Counted from the first letter of the stretch, positions 46,635 through 55,926 are shown. The stretch: 64,000 bases of DNA from Fuerstiella sp. (GCA_022447225.1 JAKVAZ010000001.1:62001-126000); one strand, 5' to 3'. Numbers and translations are program-made. Notes: a model not told the origin generated them from the sequence alone.

Positions 46635-47954
46635 TCAGATTTCCCAGCCCCGGCGGTACTCGGTCTTCAGCATTCCGTTTGCCTGCTGGTTGGACCCGGC
46701 CGACATGGAGTCACCGTCCCAGTCGAATCCTCCGGCACGGTACGCGACATTGCCCAGAAGAGCGGTTTCAGTCAACGGACCGGCATAGGAAAAGTCCAGA
46801 GTCGCCGGCCCCTGCCCTTTGCAGGCATTCACCCATTCCTGATAGAAGCCCGGGGAATCCGGAATCGTCCGTGGCGGAGCCTTAACATCAGCAAACCGGT
46901 CTTCCGGCAGCAGAGTGCGGTCATGAAAACCACACAACAACATCCCGTCGCTGCCAATGAACAGAGTGTTGTTTTCTTTGGCCGGCAGACCCAGCTGTTG
47001 AAGAATCTTTGGAATACCGTGGTGCCAGTGCAGAGTCACACACGGTTTGTTGCCTCTGGCCGGAAACTGAAACGTCTGCTGCATTGATGTTGGCGTGCGT
47101 TCAGGATCAACAGGCGGTCCGTTGGCGTCAACGCGGACCGGATATTTTAGATCCAGTGCCCAGAATGGAATATCCAGAGTGTGACAGCCCCAGTTTCCCG
47201 TTTCACCGGATCCGTAGTGCCACCAGAACCGCCAGCCGTACGGACAGACAGACGGATGATACGGACGATGTTTTACAGCTCCGGTCCATAGGTCATAGTC
47301 CAGGTGAGCCGGTACCGATGGTCGGCCGGCCGGAATCTTTGGCATGCCGCGACTTCCTGTGACCCACGACCAGACCTCGGTCACATCACCGATCGTACCT
47401 GTCTGAATCAGTTCCACAACGCGACGCATATTGTCATAGGCATGTCGCTGAGCTCCCAGCTGCGTTGCCAGACGAGCGGTCCGGGCGTAATTCGTGAGTA
47501 TCCGTGTTTCGTGTAGATCGTGAGCCAGCGGCTTTTCAACATACACGTGAAGCCCCAGTTGCATGGCAGCCAACGTCGGATGGAAATGCATGTGGTCCGG
47601 TGTACTGATCACAACTCCGTCCAGCCTGTTACCAAGATCATCCAGCATGATTCTGTAGTCACGATACCGCCGAACCGAAGGGTATTTTTCAAAAACTTCA
47701 CCAGCTCGATGGTCATCCACGTCTGCAAATGCCACGAAGTTCTGTCCGGCCAGCGCACCCACATTGGCTCTGCCGCGCCCACCGACTCCCACAAAGGCGA
47801 GGTTGAGTTTTTCTGATGGTGACTGAGACGCCGACTGCAGGCGAGCGGGTGCCGTGGCGACACCGGCCGCCGCCACAGCAGCGGCCCTGAAAACAGAGCG
47901 TCGTCGGATCAACCGGCTTTGCGGAACCGGATTACCAGGGTCCGTCGTGTTCAT
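46635..47954 (-). CDS. Gfo/Idh/MocA family oxidoreductase, Tat-exported
   Basis: 439 residues from ATG 47954; an earlier in-frame start at 48032 only adds a tail. Tat signal 'RRRSVFRAAAVAAAGVATAP'. Rossmann motif 'LAFVGVGGRGRANVGAL' and catalytic loop 'LHVYVEKPLAHDLHETRIL'. The C-terminal half carries the family's 'YHPSVCPYGWRFWWHYGSGE' and 'GNWGCHTLDIPFWALDLKY', typical of the large secreted subfamily in planctomycetes. The final 30 residues end 'MLKTEYRRGWEI'. It probably acts on sugars or polyols outside the cytoplasm. It is convergent with the other exported oxidoreductase but is not adjacent in an operon. Confidence 0.92.
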   Translation of the reverse strand: MNTTDPGNPVPQSRLIRRRSVFRAAAVAAAGVATAPARLQSASQSPSEKLNLAFVGVGGRGRANVGALAGQNFVAFADVDDHRAGEVFEKYPSVRRYRDYRIMLDDLGNRLDGVVISTPDHMHFHPTLAAMQLGLHVYVEKPLAHDLHETRILTNYARTARLATQLGAQRHAYDNMRRVVELIQTGTIGDVTEVWSWVTGSRGMPKIPAGRPSVPAHLDYDLWTGAVKHRPYHPSVCPYGWRFWWHYGSGETGNWGCHTLDIPFWALDLKYPVRVDANGPPVDPERTPTSMQQTFQFPARGNKPCVTLHWHHGIPKILQQLGLPAKENNTLFIGSDGMLLCGFHDRTLLPEDRFADVKAPPRTIPDSPGFYQEWVNACKGQGPATLDFSYAGPLTETALLGNVAYRAGGFDWDGDSMSAGSNQQANGMLKTEYRRGWEI

Positions 47955-48810
47955 GGATCGTATCTCTCTGTCCAATCCGGGCCTAAAACAGTCACTGTGG
48001 TTCTGGTGGACTGCTTTGTTGGACCCGCACAACAGTTAATTCACCTGCATTGACTAAGACATCCTTCCTGAAACATCCTTCGACTTTAACAGCGTTGCCG
48101 CAATGTCGCTCAGATTCGGAAAGGATGTGCTTGAATTAGAGCCATTCCGAGTTGTCACACAAACATTGCCCACGCCTTCCACCTGATTTCCGGGAGATGA
48201 CAGCATCTGCGACCAGTTCCCCGTTACTTTGTAACAACATCCATAACGTGAGTTTTCCAGTCCGTTAAAGGGGTTCATCTGCCCTTTTGGCAATTGTTTT
48301 TCTGTGTGCTGTCCGGAATAACCTCATAAATCAGATTGCCGGTTTTTGAGCTGTCCGTGGACGAAGGAATGATGATCCACGTCTTTAGCCGGATCTGAGT
48401 CTTCGAGCGTAATCATAGCTGCTGTCATAATTCCAGTAACAAAAATCCTGCACCTGAATAATGACGTCAGGAACTGCCTCACAATTGCATTCAAAATGCT
48501 GCCTGTGCAGAGTTCCGGATTCCTGAATCTTTCAGGGACATTCACTGAACGTCGGCTGTACGGTGACAGGGCAACCGTGTTCCGAATGGATTTGCCCGGG
48601 GGCGGCGGACAAAAACCGGAACACATCACCGGAAATCACCCCGAGAATTCAGGAAAAACAGCGTGTTTGTGCGCTGTCGAACCGGTCTGGCAGCGATTTT
48701 GGGTAGTCGATATAAGTGGCTGCTGGATCCAGGTTGTATCAAAGGGTTCGACCCGGATTCGCTGACAGATCCCTCGTGAGGACGGTCATTGAGTGTTCGG
48801 AAGGAATCCG
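47955..48810. other. Long gap with possible decayed coding on the reverse strand
   Basis: About 850 bases between divergent genes. On the reverse strand two frames (48054-48293 and 48324-48629) give 'ITLEDSDPAKDVDHHSFVHG' and 'SRYGCCYKVTGNWSQMLSS', which read more like protein than random sequence but are interrupted by a stop and a frame change. No family is recognised. It may be a gene remnant. The promoter of the downstream LolA-like gene should also lie in this gap. Confidence 0.35.
48799..48805 (+). promoter_or_regulatory. Shine-Dalgarno site that fixes the start of the LolA-like/PASTA gene
   Basis: ggaagga lies five bases before the ATG at 48811. It decides against the in-frame GTG at 48793, which lies upstream of the site. 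Confidence 0.75.
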
Positions 48811-49911
48811 ATGCGTCGGTTGCTTGTAGTTGCAGTATTGTTCGCCGGGTTGTCTGCAGCTGTTGCCAGGCCACAATCTCCTGCGCGTCAGTTTGATTCC
48901 GGACCTGCCAATGCTCAGCCGGCGCAGGAAGACTCTGCGCTGTGGCGTGTGCTTGAAGAATGGTCGACGAAAAGCGCCAAAATCAAGCGACTTGAAGGCG
49001 ATGTGATGCGTCGCTCGTACGATCTGGCATTCAGTACTGAAAAACTGGGCGTCGGTAAATTCCTGTTCGAGTCACCGGACAAAGGGTTCCTCAAGATCGA
49101 ACCCATGAAAATCACTCCCAGGTTGCTGGCAGAACGCAAAGCCAGGGGGGCACCACGCAATAAGACGACCGGCGGATTGTTTGAACTTTTGCCGGATGCT
49201 TCAGAAGAATGGACGTGTGACGGACTGCGCGTTATCAGTAAAGAACACGATGCAAAACTGGCCACAGTATTGAATCTGCGCCCGGAAGAACGCGGACGAA
49301 ACATTATGAACGGGCCGCTTCCATTCCTGTTTGGACTTCCTCCCGCTGATGCTCTGGCACGATTTCGCCTGAAGCTGGTCAGGCAGCAGGGCCGGTACAC
49401 GTTTCTGATGGCGGAACCCAAAGGCACCGATGACTCACGGAACTGGAGCAAAGCAGACATCAAAATCGATATGCAAACCGGACTTCCCACGCATGTTCGA
49501 CTGACAAATCCTGCCGGAACCTCACAGGTAACTTATGCCTTCAGCAACATGGTGGCGAACTCCCGGCTGAGCAAATTCTGGGAGAAACTGGGCAACAGCA
49601 AATTCAACGCCCGAATCCCCAGTGGGTGGACCGTTAAGGTTGTTAACCGTGACAGCAATGCCGAAGAAAATGGCACAGCGACCAGTGCCGAACATCGCAG
49701 AGGCATGCCCAATCTGGTGGGAATGTCAGACAGACAGGCCAGTGCTGCATTGAAGCGTATCGGGATTGCGAAAGTACGAATTCGCAAACTGAAGGGGCCT
49801 GTCGCTGAAAAAAAAGCCGATCAGCATCGGGTTCGGCGACAAGTGCCCAGACCTGGTTCGTCGTATGATGAAACGACTCAGGTTGCATTGGAGTATTGGA
49901 CCGTACAGTAG
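48811..49911 (+). CDS. LolA-like (TIGR03009-type) secreted protein with C-terminal PASTA domain
   Basis: 366 residues. The start at ATG 48811 has ggaagga five bases upstream and gives the signal peptide 'MRRLLVVAVLFAGLSAAVA'. The body ('WRVLEEWSTKSAKIKRLEGD', 'KFLFESPDKGFLKIEP', 'DIKIDMQTGLPTHVRLTN') looks like the LolA-type half-barrel used by lipoprotein carriers and matches my memory of the planctomycete family TIGR03009. Residues 299-366 ('MPNLVGMSDRQASAALKRIG' onward, with a late 'VPRPGSSYDETTQVALEYW') form a PASTA domain, which in other proteins binds peptidoglycan or beta-lactam-like fragments. This combination suggests a periplasmic lipid- or lipoprotein-handling protein tethered to the cell wall. 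ParB follows on the same strand. Confidence 0.8.
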   Translation: MRRLLVVAVLFAGLSAAVARPQSPARQFDSGPANAQPAQEDSALWRVLEEWSTKSAKIKRLEGDVMRRSYDLAFSTEKLGVGKFLFESPDKGFLKIEPMKITPRLLAERKARGAPRNKTTGGLFELLPDASEEWTCDGLRVISKEHDAKLATVLNLRPEERGRNIMNGPLPFLFGLPPADALARFRLKLVRQQGRYTFLMAEPKGTDDSRNWSKADIKIDMQTGLPTHVRLTNPAGTSQVTYAFSNMVANSRLSKFWEKLGNSKFNARIPSGWTVKVVNRDSNAEENGTATSAEHRRGMPNLVGMSDRQASAALKRIGIAKVRIRKLKGPVAEKKADQHRVRRQVPRPGSSYDETTQVALEYWTVQ

Positions 49912-50214
49912 ACACAGCAGCCGTCCTCCGCGGGAGGTCATCATCGTCTACGGATAAGCCTGAATACACCGGTCCGATTTCAGTGAGGGTTGAATTGTCG
50001 CGGAACAGAACTCATCTGTTCAATTCGGATTCGTGTTGATTTTACCACGATTCTGAATCGTCAACCCTTCTCGGAACATTGCCCAGCTCTCCCATTTTTC
50101 GGGACCCGCATCACATCTGTCGGACTGTTTCGGCTGTTCCGATTATGTCGATCTCATATATGGATCGACTGTCCTATGGAAGGGCTCAGGTCACAAACAA
50201 GGGGCATGGCAGGG

Positions 50215-51141
50215 ATGCAAACGGTGGAACAGCACTCGTCTGAAAAACCAAAACTCAAACGTCGGCTCGGACGCGGACTCAATGCACTTTTGGGTACACA
50301 GGACGGTGAATCGGAAGCTCCTGTGCAGCTGACATCACCCGCTGCAGACGAAATCAGCGTCGAACTCATTCAGCGCAATCCGTTTCAGCCTCGACGCGAA
50401 TTTGATCCGACCGCGATCAATGAACTGGCAAACAGCATTCGGAAGCACGGGGTATTGCAGCCATTGCTGGTTCGTGCCATTGAAAGCGGTTATGAGCTGG
50501 TGGCCGGAGAACGCCGCTGGCGAGCGGCTCAGCAGGTAGGCCTGGACAACATCCCCTGTCGGGTCGTGGAGCTCGAAGATCACCAGGTATGTGAAGCCGC
50601 GATCGAAGAAAACCTCAAGCGCCAGGATCTGAACGTTCTTGAGAAGGCTGAAGCCTTCCGTGATTATCTGGAACGTTTCGGCGGAACAGTTGAAGAGTTG
50701 TCGAAGCGGCTGAGTATGAATCGTTCGACGGTCAGCAACATGATGCGCCTGTTGGAGCTTCCCGATCATGTGCAGGACGCCGTGCGACACGATCGTATCA
50801 GTGGGGGACACGCACGCGCTTTGTTACCGCTGCGGGCAGAAGCTCAAATGGAATTGACTCGCCAAATCGAAGAACAGTGTCTTTCCGTGCGTAAGACGGA
50901 GGAAGCGGTGCGCCGAATTCTCAAATCCGGTCCGGTACCGGCAGGTTCTGCGACAGCAGCACCACCGACCACAACTCAACTGTCGTCACACGTGATTTCT
51001 TTGCAGGACCAGTTGAGAGAAGCCCTGGCTGCACGGATCGACATCCGCCTGAAGAAGAAGGAATCGGGTCAGATCGTAATTCACTTCGGTTCAAACGACG
51101 ATTTCGAACGAATTATGGGTCAGCTTCGTAACGCAGCCTGA
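50215..51141 (+). CDS. parB: ParB-family chromosome partitioning protein
   Basis: 308 residues from ATG 50215, with aagggg at 50199-50204 as the likely ribosome site. The in-frame ATGs at 50206 and 50176 and a long upstream extension to 49990 are less likely. ParB features: 'RLGRGLNALLG' at the N-terminus, 'IQRNPFQPRREFDPTAINEL', the conserved 'GYELVAGERRWRAAQQVGL', 'AAIEENLKRQDLNVLEKAEA', and the HTH 'TVEELSKRLSMNRSTVSNMM'. A dimerisation C-terminus follows a Pro/Thr linker. ParB binds parS sites and loads SMC near the origin. No parA is adjacent in the window and no canonical parS palindrome was found. The 303 bases between the preceding stop (49911) and this start hold no other gene. Confidence 0.93.
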   Translation: MQTVEQHSSEKPKLKRRLGRGLNALLGTQDGESEAPVQLTSPAADEISVELIQRNPFQPRREFDPTAINELANSIRKHGVLQPLLVRAIESGYELVAGERRWRAAQQVGLDNIPCRVVELEDHQVCEAAIEENLKRQDLNVLEKAEAFRDYLERFGGTVEELSKRLSMNRSTVSNMMRLLELPDHVQDAVRHDRISGGHARALLPLRAEAQMELTRQIEEQCLSVRKTEEAVRRILKSGPVPAGSATAAPPTTTQLSSHVISLQDQLREALAARIDIRLKKKESGQIVIHFGSNDDFERIMGQLRNAA

Positions 51142-51600
51142 CCTGCCGGTTTCTGGTCGGTTTGGTCACAGCTGATCACAGGGCGGAGGGAGTTGCAACT
51201 CGTCAGCAGAGAATTCGTTATGCGATTCGGTTCAGTGGACCCTCTGCCTGGCGATCCCGCCACAGGTTCGATGTTAAGTACAATTAACACAATCTTTAAC
51301 ATCGTTAATATCAATCTGAACACTTCCAAATGCGTTGTGGCGCGCCGGCTGGTCATGCGGTCTTCCGTAAATCATTGAACCAAAAACAGTTACGTTGCGG
51401 TTACATCGGCAACGATTGAAGGAGATTTTCCGGTTGGCTTAGAAAATGCCGGTACGTTCACCTGTTGTGACAAAAGCGATTCTATGGATTTGATCGATTG
51501 TTATGTCTGTCGCTGAACTGTTGAAAGCCTGTTCGGCGACAGGACATGAGAGAGACGCAATTGTACTGGTCCGGAGAATTCGGTCACAGTGAGGGAAATC

Positions 51601-51777
51601 TGCGGTTCACAGACCGCAACGGGCTGCATAGCAGTGGTCCGCATTCGTCCGACAGGGAAGGGTTCCCTTGCCCTTCCCTGTTTCGGATGGAATCGCTTCT
51701 GAGGTTATTCCTGCGGAAGGACTCCGAACAGTTTGGTTCACAGACCTTTAGCTGTTCCATCCACCGGCATTTGCCGG
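51601..51777. ncRNA. Candidate structured RNA: four hairpins in a row
   Basis: Inverted repeats occur in succession: tgcggt/accgca (51601-51618); ctgc/gcag (51624-51634); acagggaaggg/cccttccctgt (51652-51681, perfect 11 bp); ggatggaa-tc-gct paired with agc-tg-ttccatcc (51685-51762); and ccggca/tgccgg (51764-51777). Several stems are perfect or broken only by a symmetric internal loop, and no gene crosses the region convincingly. It does not match the RNase P, tmRNA, SRP or 6S signatures I know. Strand is undetermined. Confidence 0.4.
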
Positions 51778-52128
51778 CTGCTGTGTTATGGTGCGGCGGC
51801 GGTGTTATGCCCACGGGCTGACTGTGCAAACGCCACCTTCGAACAGCTGGGATGACTGTGTACAAACACCGCAGATGAATGATGCGTGAACGAATGTGTC
51901 ACATGTGCTTGCAGCGACATTGTATGTCATTCACAGTGTCGATACGCGTATTGCGCGGATGAAGGCAACTGACGGGCCAGGCATTTCTGCCAGGGTTCCC
52001 GGATACAATGAAGCGGGTGAACCCCAGGAAATTATTCTTCAACATTCCTGATTCTGTGTGGTAGCACCGGTTCTCATCCAGCGAACCTTTGAGATCCGGA
52101 CTGTCCGCTGAACATCCTGAATAACAAC

Positions 52129-52162
52129 GAAAGAGGGCGAACCAGTCGGTTCGCCCTCTTTC
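52129..52162 (-). terminator. Strong rho-independent terminator after the lipoprotein gene
   Basis: Perfect 15-base arms gaaagagggcgaacc and ggttcgccctctttc around a four-base loop, 46 bases past the stop of the leftward lipoprotein gene. Both ends are A/T rich, so it may work in both directions. Confidence 0.92.
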
Positions 52163-52208
52163 GTTTCGTGCCAAGTCGTATTGCTTTATGCAGTCAGCTG
52201 ATTACGGT

Positions 52209-52931
52209 CTAGCGTGTGACGGATGCCGGGGCACCGGATCCGGCCCCGACGGAAACCCCGGAGGAAGCTGCTGCCCCGCCAAGTCGCGGCGCAGGAATGC
52301 TGTTGTTGTACAGTTCATTAATGATTTGAACTTCGGATGCAGGTCGACTGTATTCGCGTCCGGAGCGCACAGAAACAGTAATTTTTTCCGATCCGTTTGT
52401 TAGTTCCGCTAGTGCACTTTCGACATTAATCAGTCTTTCGCTGTCGATGCCAGGATCCCGGGCAGACTGGACATAAACAACACGCCGCTGCAGCGGTGTG
52501 ACTTCCAGAATCTTTAGTAGATACAGTCGACCAGGTCGTGTGAGTGTCTGGTCAGCGCTGTCAAAGTGCCGATTGTACAGCGTGTTTTCTTCAATCCATC
52601 CGTTGATTTTCTGGACTTCCATAATGTTTTCGACGTACTGTCGGTCTGCACACACGTAAGGAAGCGGCCAGTAATGTGCTGCGTGGAATGTATGAGAAAA
52701 CTGCTGGCCTTCTCCGGATGGTCGTGGACGAACCGGCCAGATCTTACCTTTGCTGCACTTTTGGCGAACACCAGGCGTGATTTGGGCTTTCTCAGACCAC
52801 CATCGATCAGACCCTGGTTTCGCACTGGAATAAGGATCCGTTTGTTCGATCAGACTCGGCCCGGTCATACAGCCGGAGAGCAACGTCATCATTACAAACG
52901 CAAGACTCCGGGGACTATCAATGGTCCTCAT
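52209..52931 (-). CDS. Lipoprotein of unknown function
   Basis: 240 residues. N-terminus 'SLAFVMMTLLSGCMTGPSL' is a lipoprotein signal with lipobox L-S-G-C, anchor Cys21. The mature part has 'HAAHYWPLPYVCADRQYVEN', a Trp/Tyr-rich segment, then a basic region with 'RLYLLKILEVTPLQRRVVYV' and a C-terminal Ala/Ser/Gly-rich tail ('GGAAASSGVSVGAGSGAPAS'). I recognise no named family. A strong terminator follows and no coupled gene precedes, so it is probably monocistronic. Confidence 0.8.
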   Translation of the reverse strand: MRTIDSPRSLAFVMMTLLSGCMTGPSLIEQTDPYSSAKPGSDRWWSEKAQITPGVRQKCSKGKIWPVRPRPSGEGQQFSHTFHAAHYWPLPYVCADRQYVENIMEVQKINGWIEENTLYNRHFDSADQTLTRPGRLYLLKILEVTPLQRRVVYVQSARDPGIDSERLINVESALAELTNGSEKITVSVRSGREYSRPASEVQIINELYNNSIPAPRLGGAAASSGVSVGAGSGAPASVTR

Positions 52932-53299
52932 GGCCTCACCATTCCGTCAGCAGTCTTATAAAGTAAAGGGGTGTTGTCATCACCCGGGAGCCACCGCTGG
53001 CGGCGCCAGCGCAACAGGCTCTTTGTCAGGTCTTCGTCAATTGAGGTGCCCGGTCGATGCCGTCAACCTTCGGCAATCGGTGTGTTGTTGACATCCCGCA
53101 AGACCGGCAACACACAACCTGGGCATTTTGCCTTTTCTGCCATCTCAGCCATTCCTGACATCCATGGATTCGCTGGATGTAATGGCAGAAACTGCCGGTT
53201 GGCAGATAAGGTTACTGAGGTTGTTAAGTTCTCAACTTAGAGACGTTCCGCTATGGTCTGTCCTGACGACGCACTCTCACCGGACTTGCTGATTCGCTC
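52932..53299. other. Divergent gap, nothing recognised
   Basis: About 370 bases between the lipoprotein gene and the trpG-like gene. A short palindrome gctggc/gccagc at 52996-53010 is present. The promoters for both genes should be here, but none could be pinned down. Confidence 0.45.
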
Positions 53300-53881
53300 A
53301 TGATTTTTTTGCTCGATAATTATGATTCGTTCACTTACAACCTGGTCCAAAGGATTGGTGAAATAGACGGGTCCCTGGAGATTACGGTTGAACGCAACGA
53401 TCAAACGTCCCTGGAAGCCATTGCTGCCATGGCACCGGATCGAATCATTATTTCACCGGGACCCTGTACGCCTGCCGAAGCCGGATTGTCGAGAGACGTG
53501 ATTCGACGTTTTGGTCCCCGGATCCCGCTGTTGGGAGTCTGTCTGGGCCATCAGTGTCTGGCAGACGTCTATGGAGCAAGTGTTGAGCGTGCCGGACGAC
53601 TCATGCACGGCAAGACGTCACAAATTCAGCATGGCGGAATGGGCGTTTTTGCAGGATTACCGCAGCCTTTCGAAGCCACACGGTACCACAGTCTGATTGT
53701 GCCGAAGGAATCCATACCGGACTGCCTGGAAATCACAGCCTGGGTTAGTGAAGAGGGTCACGATTACGAAGTGATGGGATTACAGCACCGGGAATATCCG
53801 GTCCATGGCGTACAGTTCCACCCGGAGAGCTTTCTGACTGGTTTCGGGCATGATCTGCTGCGAAACTTTCTTGCAGTCTGA
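53300..53881 (+). CDS. Anthranilate/aminodeoxychorismate synthase component II (glutamine amidotransferase)
   Basis: 193 residues, normal length for TrpG/PabA. Class I amidotransferase features: 'MIFLLDNYDSFTYNLVQRI' at the N-terminus, oxyanion-strand 'IIISPGPCTPAEAG', nucleophile Cys81 in 'PLLGVCLGHQCLADVYG', and the catalytic His174 and Glu176 in 'VHGVQFHPESFLTG'. The enzyme supplies ammonia from glutamine to a chorismate-binding partner, for tryptophan or folate synthesis. Which of the two pathways it serves cannot be told, since no component I gene is adjacent. Confidence 0.92.
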   Translation: MIFLLDNYDSFTYNLVQRIGEIDGSLEITVERNDQTSLEAIAAMAPDRIIISPGPCTPAEAGLSRDVIRRFGPRIPLLGVCLGHQCLADVYGASVERAGRLMHGKTSQIQHGGMGVFAGLPQPFEATRYHSLIVPKESIPDCLEITAWVSEEGHDYEVMGLQHREYPVHGVQFHPESFLTGFGHDLLRNFLAV

Positions 53882-54195
53882 TTCAGACAAATACGTGCAG
53901 AAACAACAAAATTCAGCCAGGACTGCTGCTCTCGTATCGAATTAACCCGGTTGCAGACAAAGTTGATCCGGACATCTGTAAATCATTTCGGGATTCAATC
54001 GACCTGTGACAACTGTTGAAGTACACCTTGATCTTGTCAGAGGAAAGCTGTGAGAATCCCACTGAGAAACAGTGTCTGCCAGCAGCGCTCAGCGGGCTCC
54101 ATCACGTTGGGATCGGCAATTCTGAGTATTTCAATTGTCGACCAGACTCAGGCATATTGACTGACTAAGACGTCCAACCAGAACAAGGGGCACCA
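53882..54195. other. Gap, nothing recognised
   Basis: About 314 bases between two rightward genes. No hairpin or promoter of note. A separate promoter for the following secreted protein is likely but not located. Confidence 0.4.
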
Positions 54196-55926
54196 ATGAC
54201 TCCGGCTCAAATCCTGCAACTCATGTTGACAGTACCAGTACTTGCGTCTGCTGCAATGCCTGCTCAGGCCCAAGATGCGGTACTCGCCGATCAGATTTTG
54301 CCGAATGACACCTATCTGCATATTACAGTCAAGAGTGTGGAGGACACGAAACGTCAGTTCGCAAAATCACCGTACGGGCAGCTGATCAACGATCCGTCCC
54401 TGGCTGATTTTCGTGAAGAGCTGCACCGAGCGTTCGATGGTCCGATTGGCAATGTTCTCTCTACGGTTGAAGCTCAACTGGGAATGTCAGTTGAAGATAT
54501 ACTGAATATTCCAACCGGCGAAGTTTCTGCGTCGATTTGCGGTGCGGGGAATCATGTTGGACTTGTGCTGCATGTTGATATTGGTGAGTCGCATTCCGAA
54601 GTGGAATCACTGCTGGAGCTGATCGAACAGACACTCAGCCAAGTCACGGAGGTGGCTCTGTCAAAGGAAGATGTCGATGGAACAGAGACCACTCTTTATG
54701 AAGTTGTGGGAGCGGTCCCGACCCCGCTGATTAAGGAATTCGGCTGGTTTCTTCGTGACAGTCACCTCGTGTTCTGCAGCAGCAAACGGGTGATGGACAG
54801 CCTGATTGCCAATTGGGACGGAAACTCTGCAGATTCACTCAGCAGCAACGAAATATACACACATGTGCTTAACCGTCTGGAAACGGAACCCGGTTCTGCA
54901 GACTCAATCTTTTATCTTGATCTGATTGGTCTGCTGACGAAACTGTCTCAGACCGGATCATTCGGTCAGGCTCAGTTCATTGCCAGCATGGCAATTGCTC
55001 AGTTCCCTCTGCTGGGTCTCAACCAGTTGCAGGCCATCGGAATGATTGCAGAAGAAGGTACCGGTGATTTTCAATTGATTCGACGGGGTATGGTTTATGC
55101 AGAACAGCCACCTGCCGGAATTATGCGTGCCTTCATGCTCCAGCCGGTCAGTGCAACACCGCCCGACTGGGTCAGGGATGATACCGTATTTTACATGGCA
55201 ACCAGCTGGCAGGTGTCCGAAGCCTACGATGCCATTGAAAGCCTGGTTGATGGGTTTCAGGGACCCGGCGCTCTGGCAAAACTCGTTGATCAGATATCCG
55301 AAAAAGAAGGTCCCGGTGTTCACCTGAAAGATGACCTGATCGATCAGCTTACCGGAGAAATTCATGTGGTTGGCGGTGCGATAGATTCATACACAGGCAC
55401 AAATGAAATGTTATTCGCCGTGGGGATTCAGGATCCGGACGCGTTTAATGATTTGCTGGCTCGTGTCAGCAACGAACCGAACTTTCCTTTAGAGGTTCGG
55501 GAATTTCGGGGTTTCACACTTTACGAATTCAGCGAATCCGGAGCAGTCGTTGGACTGACTGTGGCCAACGGTTCATTTCTGATCGGAGTCGGCGGACAAA
55601 TCCTGGAACGGGTGCTTCGCAACGATGATGACATGCTTCCGCTGGCGGAATCAGAAGACTTCAGGCGGATTGCTCAACATTTCCCGGCAGAAGTTGTTTC
55701 GGTCAACTTTACGAAGCCGGCAGATCAGTATCGAACACTTTATGAACTGCTACAGAGCGGAGATGTCGCGGATAATTTTCCCGGAATGGACGAAATTTTT
55801 TCCGTCATTGATTTCACCACACTGCCGCCTTATGAATCCATCAGTAAATATCTGACTCCGGCCGGTGGATTCACGGTGGCCGATGAAAACGGCTACGTCA
55901 GCGAAGGATTTTCACTGCAACCCTGA
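54196..55926 (+). CDS. Large secreted protein of unknown function
   Basis: 576 residues. Signal peptide 'LQLMLTVPVLASAAMPAQAQ' at the N-terminus. The body alternates helices and strands in a repeated pattern of about 90-100 residues, with recurring 'LRDSHLVFCSSKRVMDSLIA' / 'VANGSFLIGVGGQILERVLR' units, each a strand followed by a helix. This is reminiscent of DUF3352-type secreted proteins but I cannot confirm that. No catalytic motif is visible. A terminator follows at 55969, so it is likely a single-gene unit. Confidence 0.8.
   Translation: MTPAQILQLMLTVPVLASAAMPAQAQDAVLADQILPNDTYLHITVKSVEDTKRQFAKSPYGQLINDPSLADFREELHRAFDGPIGNVLSTVEAQLGMSVEDILNIPTGEVSASICGAGNHVGLVLHVDIGESHSEVESLLELIEQTLSQVTEVALSKEDVDGTETTLYEVVGAVPTPLIKEFGWFLRDSHLVFCSSKRVMDSLIANWDGNSADSLSSNEIYTHVLNRLETEPGSADSIFYLDLIGLLTKLSQTGSFGQAQFIASMAIAQFPLLGLNQLQAIGMIAEEGTGDFQLIRRGMVYAEQPPAGIMRAFMLQPVSATPPDWVRDDTVFYMATSWQVSEAYDAIESLVDGFQGPGALAKLVDQISEKEGPGVHLKDDLIDQLTGEIHVVGGAIDSYTGTNEMLFAVGIQDPDAFNDLLARVSNEPNFPLEVREFRGFTLYEFSESGAVVGLTVANGSFLIGVGGQILERVLRNDDDMLPLAESEDFRRIAQHFPAEVVSVNFTKPADQYRTLYELLQSGDVADNFPGMDEIFSVIDFTTLPPYESISKYLTPAGGFTVADENGYVSEGFSLQP

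Larger units (their letters stand above)
51142..52208. other. Gene-free stretch of about 1 kb
   Basis: No credible gene on either strand. Contains an AT-rich patch with GTTAA/TTAAC inverted repeats (51271-51330), a cluster of hairpins (51601-51777, listed separately) and the terminator of the next leftward gene (52129-52162). 'tgactgtg' recurs near 51820 and 51853, each followed within a few bases by 'caaac'. Confidence 0.6.

Noticed and set aside
50160-51200. parS-like palindrome near parB
   Set aside because: A partial tcacacgtga occurs inside the parB gene, but it lacks the canonical 16-base parS consensus.
51546-51821. Short frames on both strands across the hairpin cluster
   Set aside because: No domain features, and the hairpins explain the sequence better than coding.
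51871-51881. agatgaatgat, a string seen in RNase P RNA 3' ends
   Set aside because: The other RNase P signatures (for example the gaggaaagtcc segment) are absent upstream, so the match is coincidental.
53300-53881. Assigning the amidotransferase specifically to tryptophan or folate synthesis
   Set aside because: No component I gene is in the window and the sequence does not separate TrpG from PabA.
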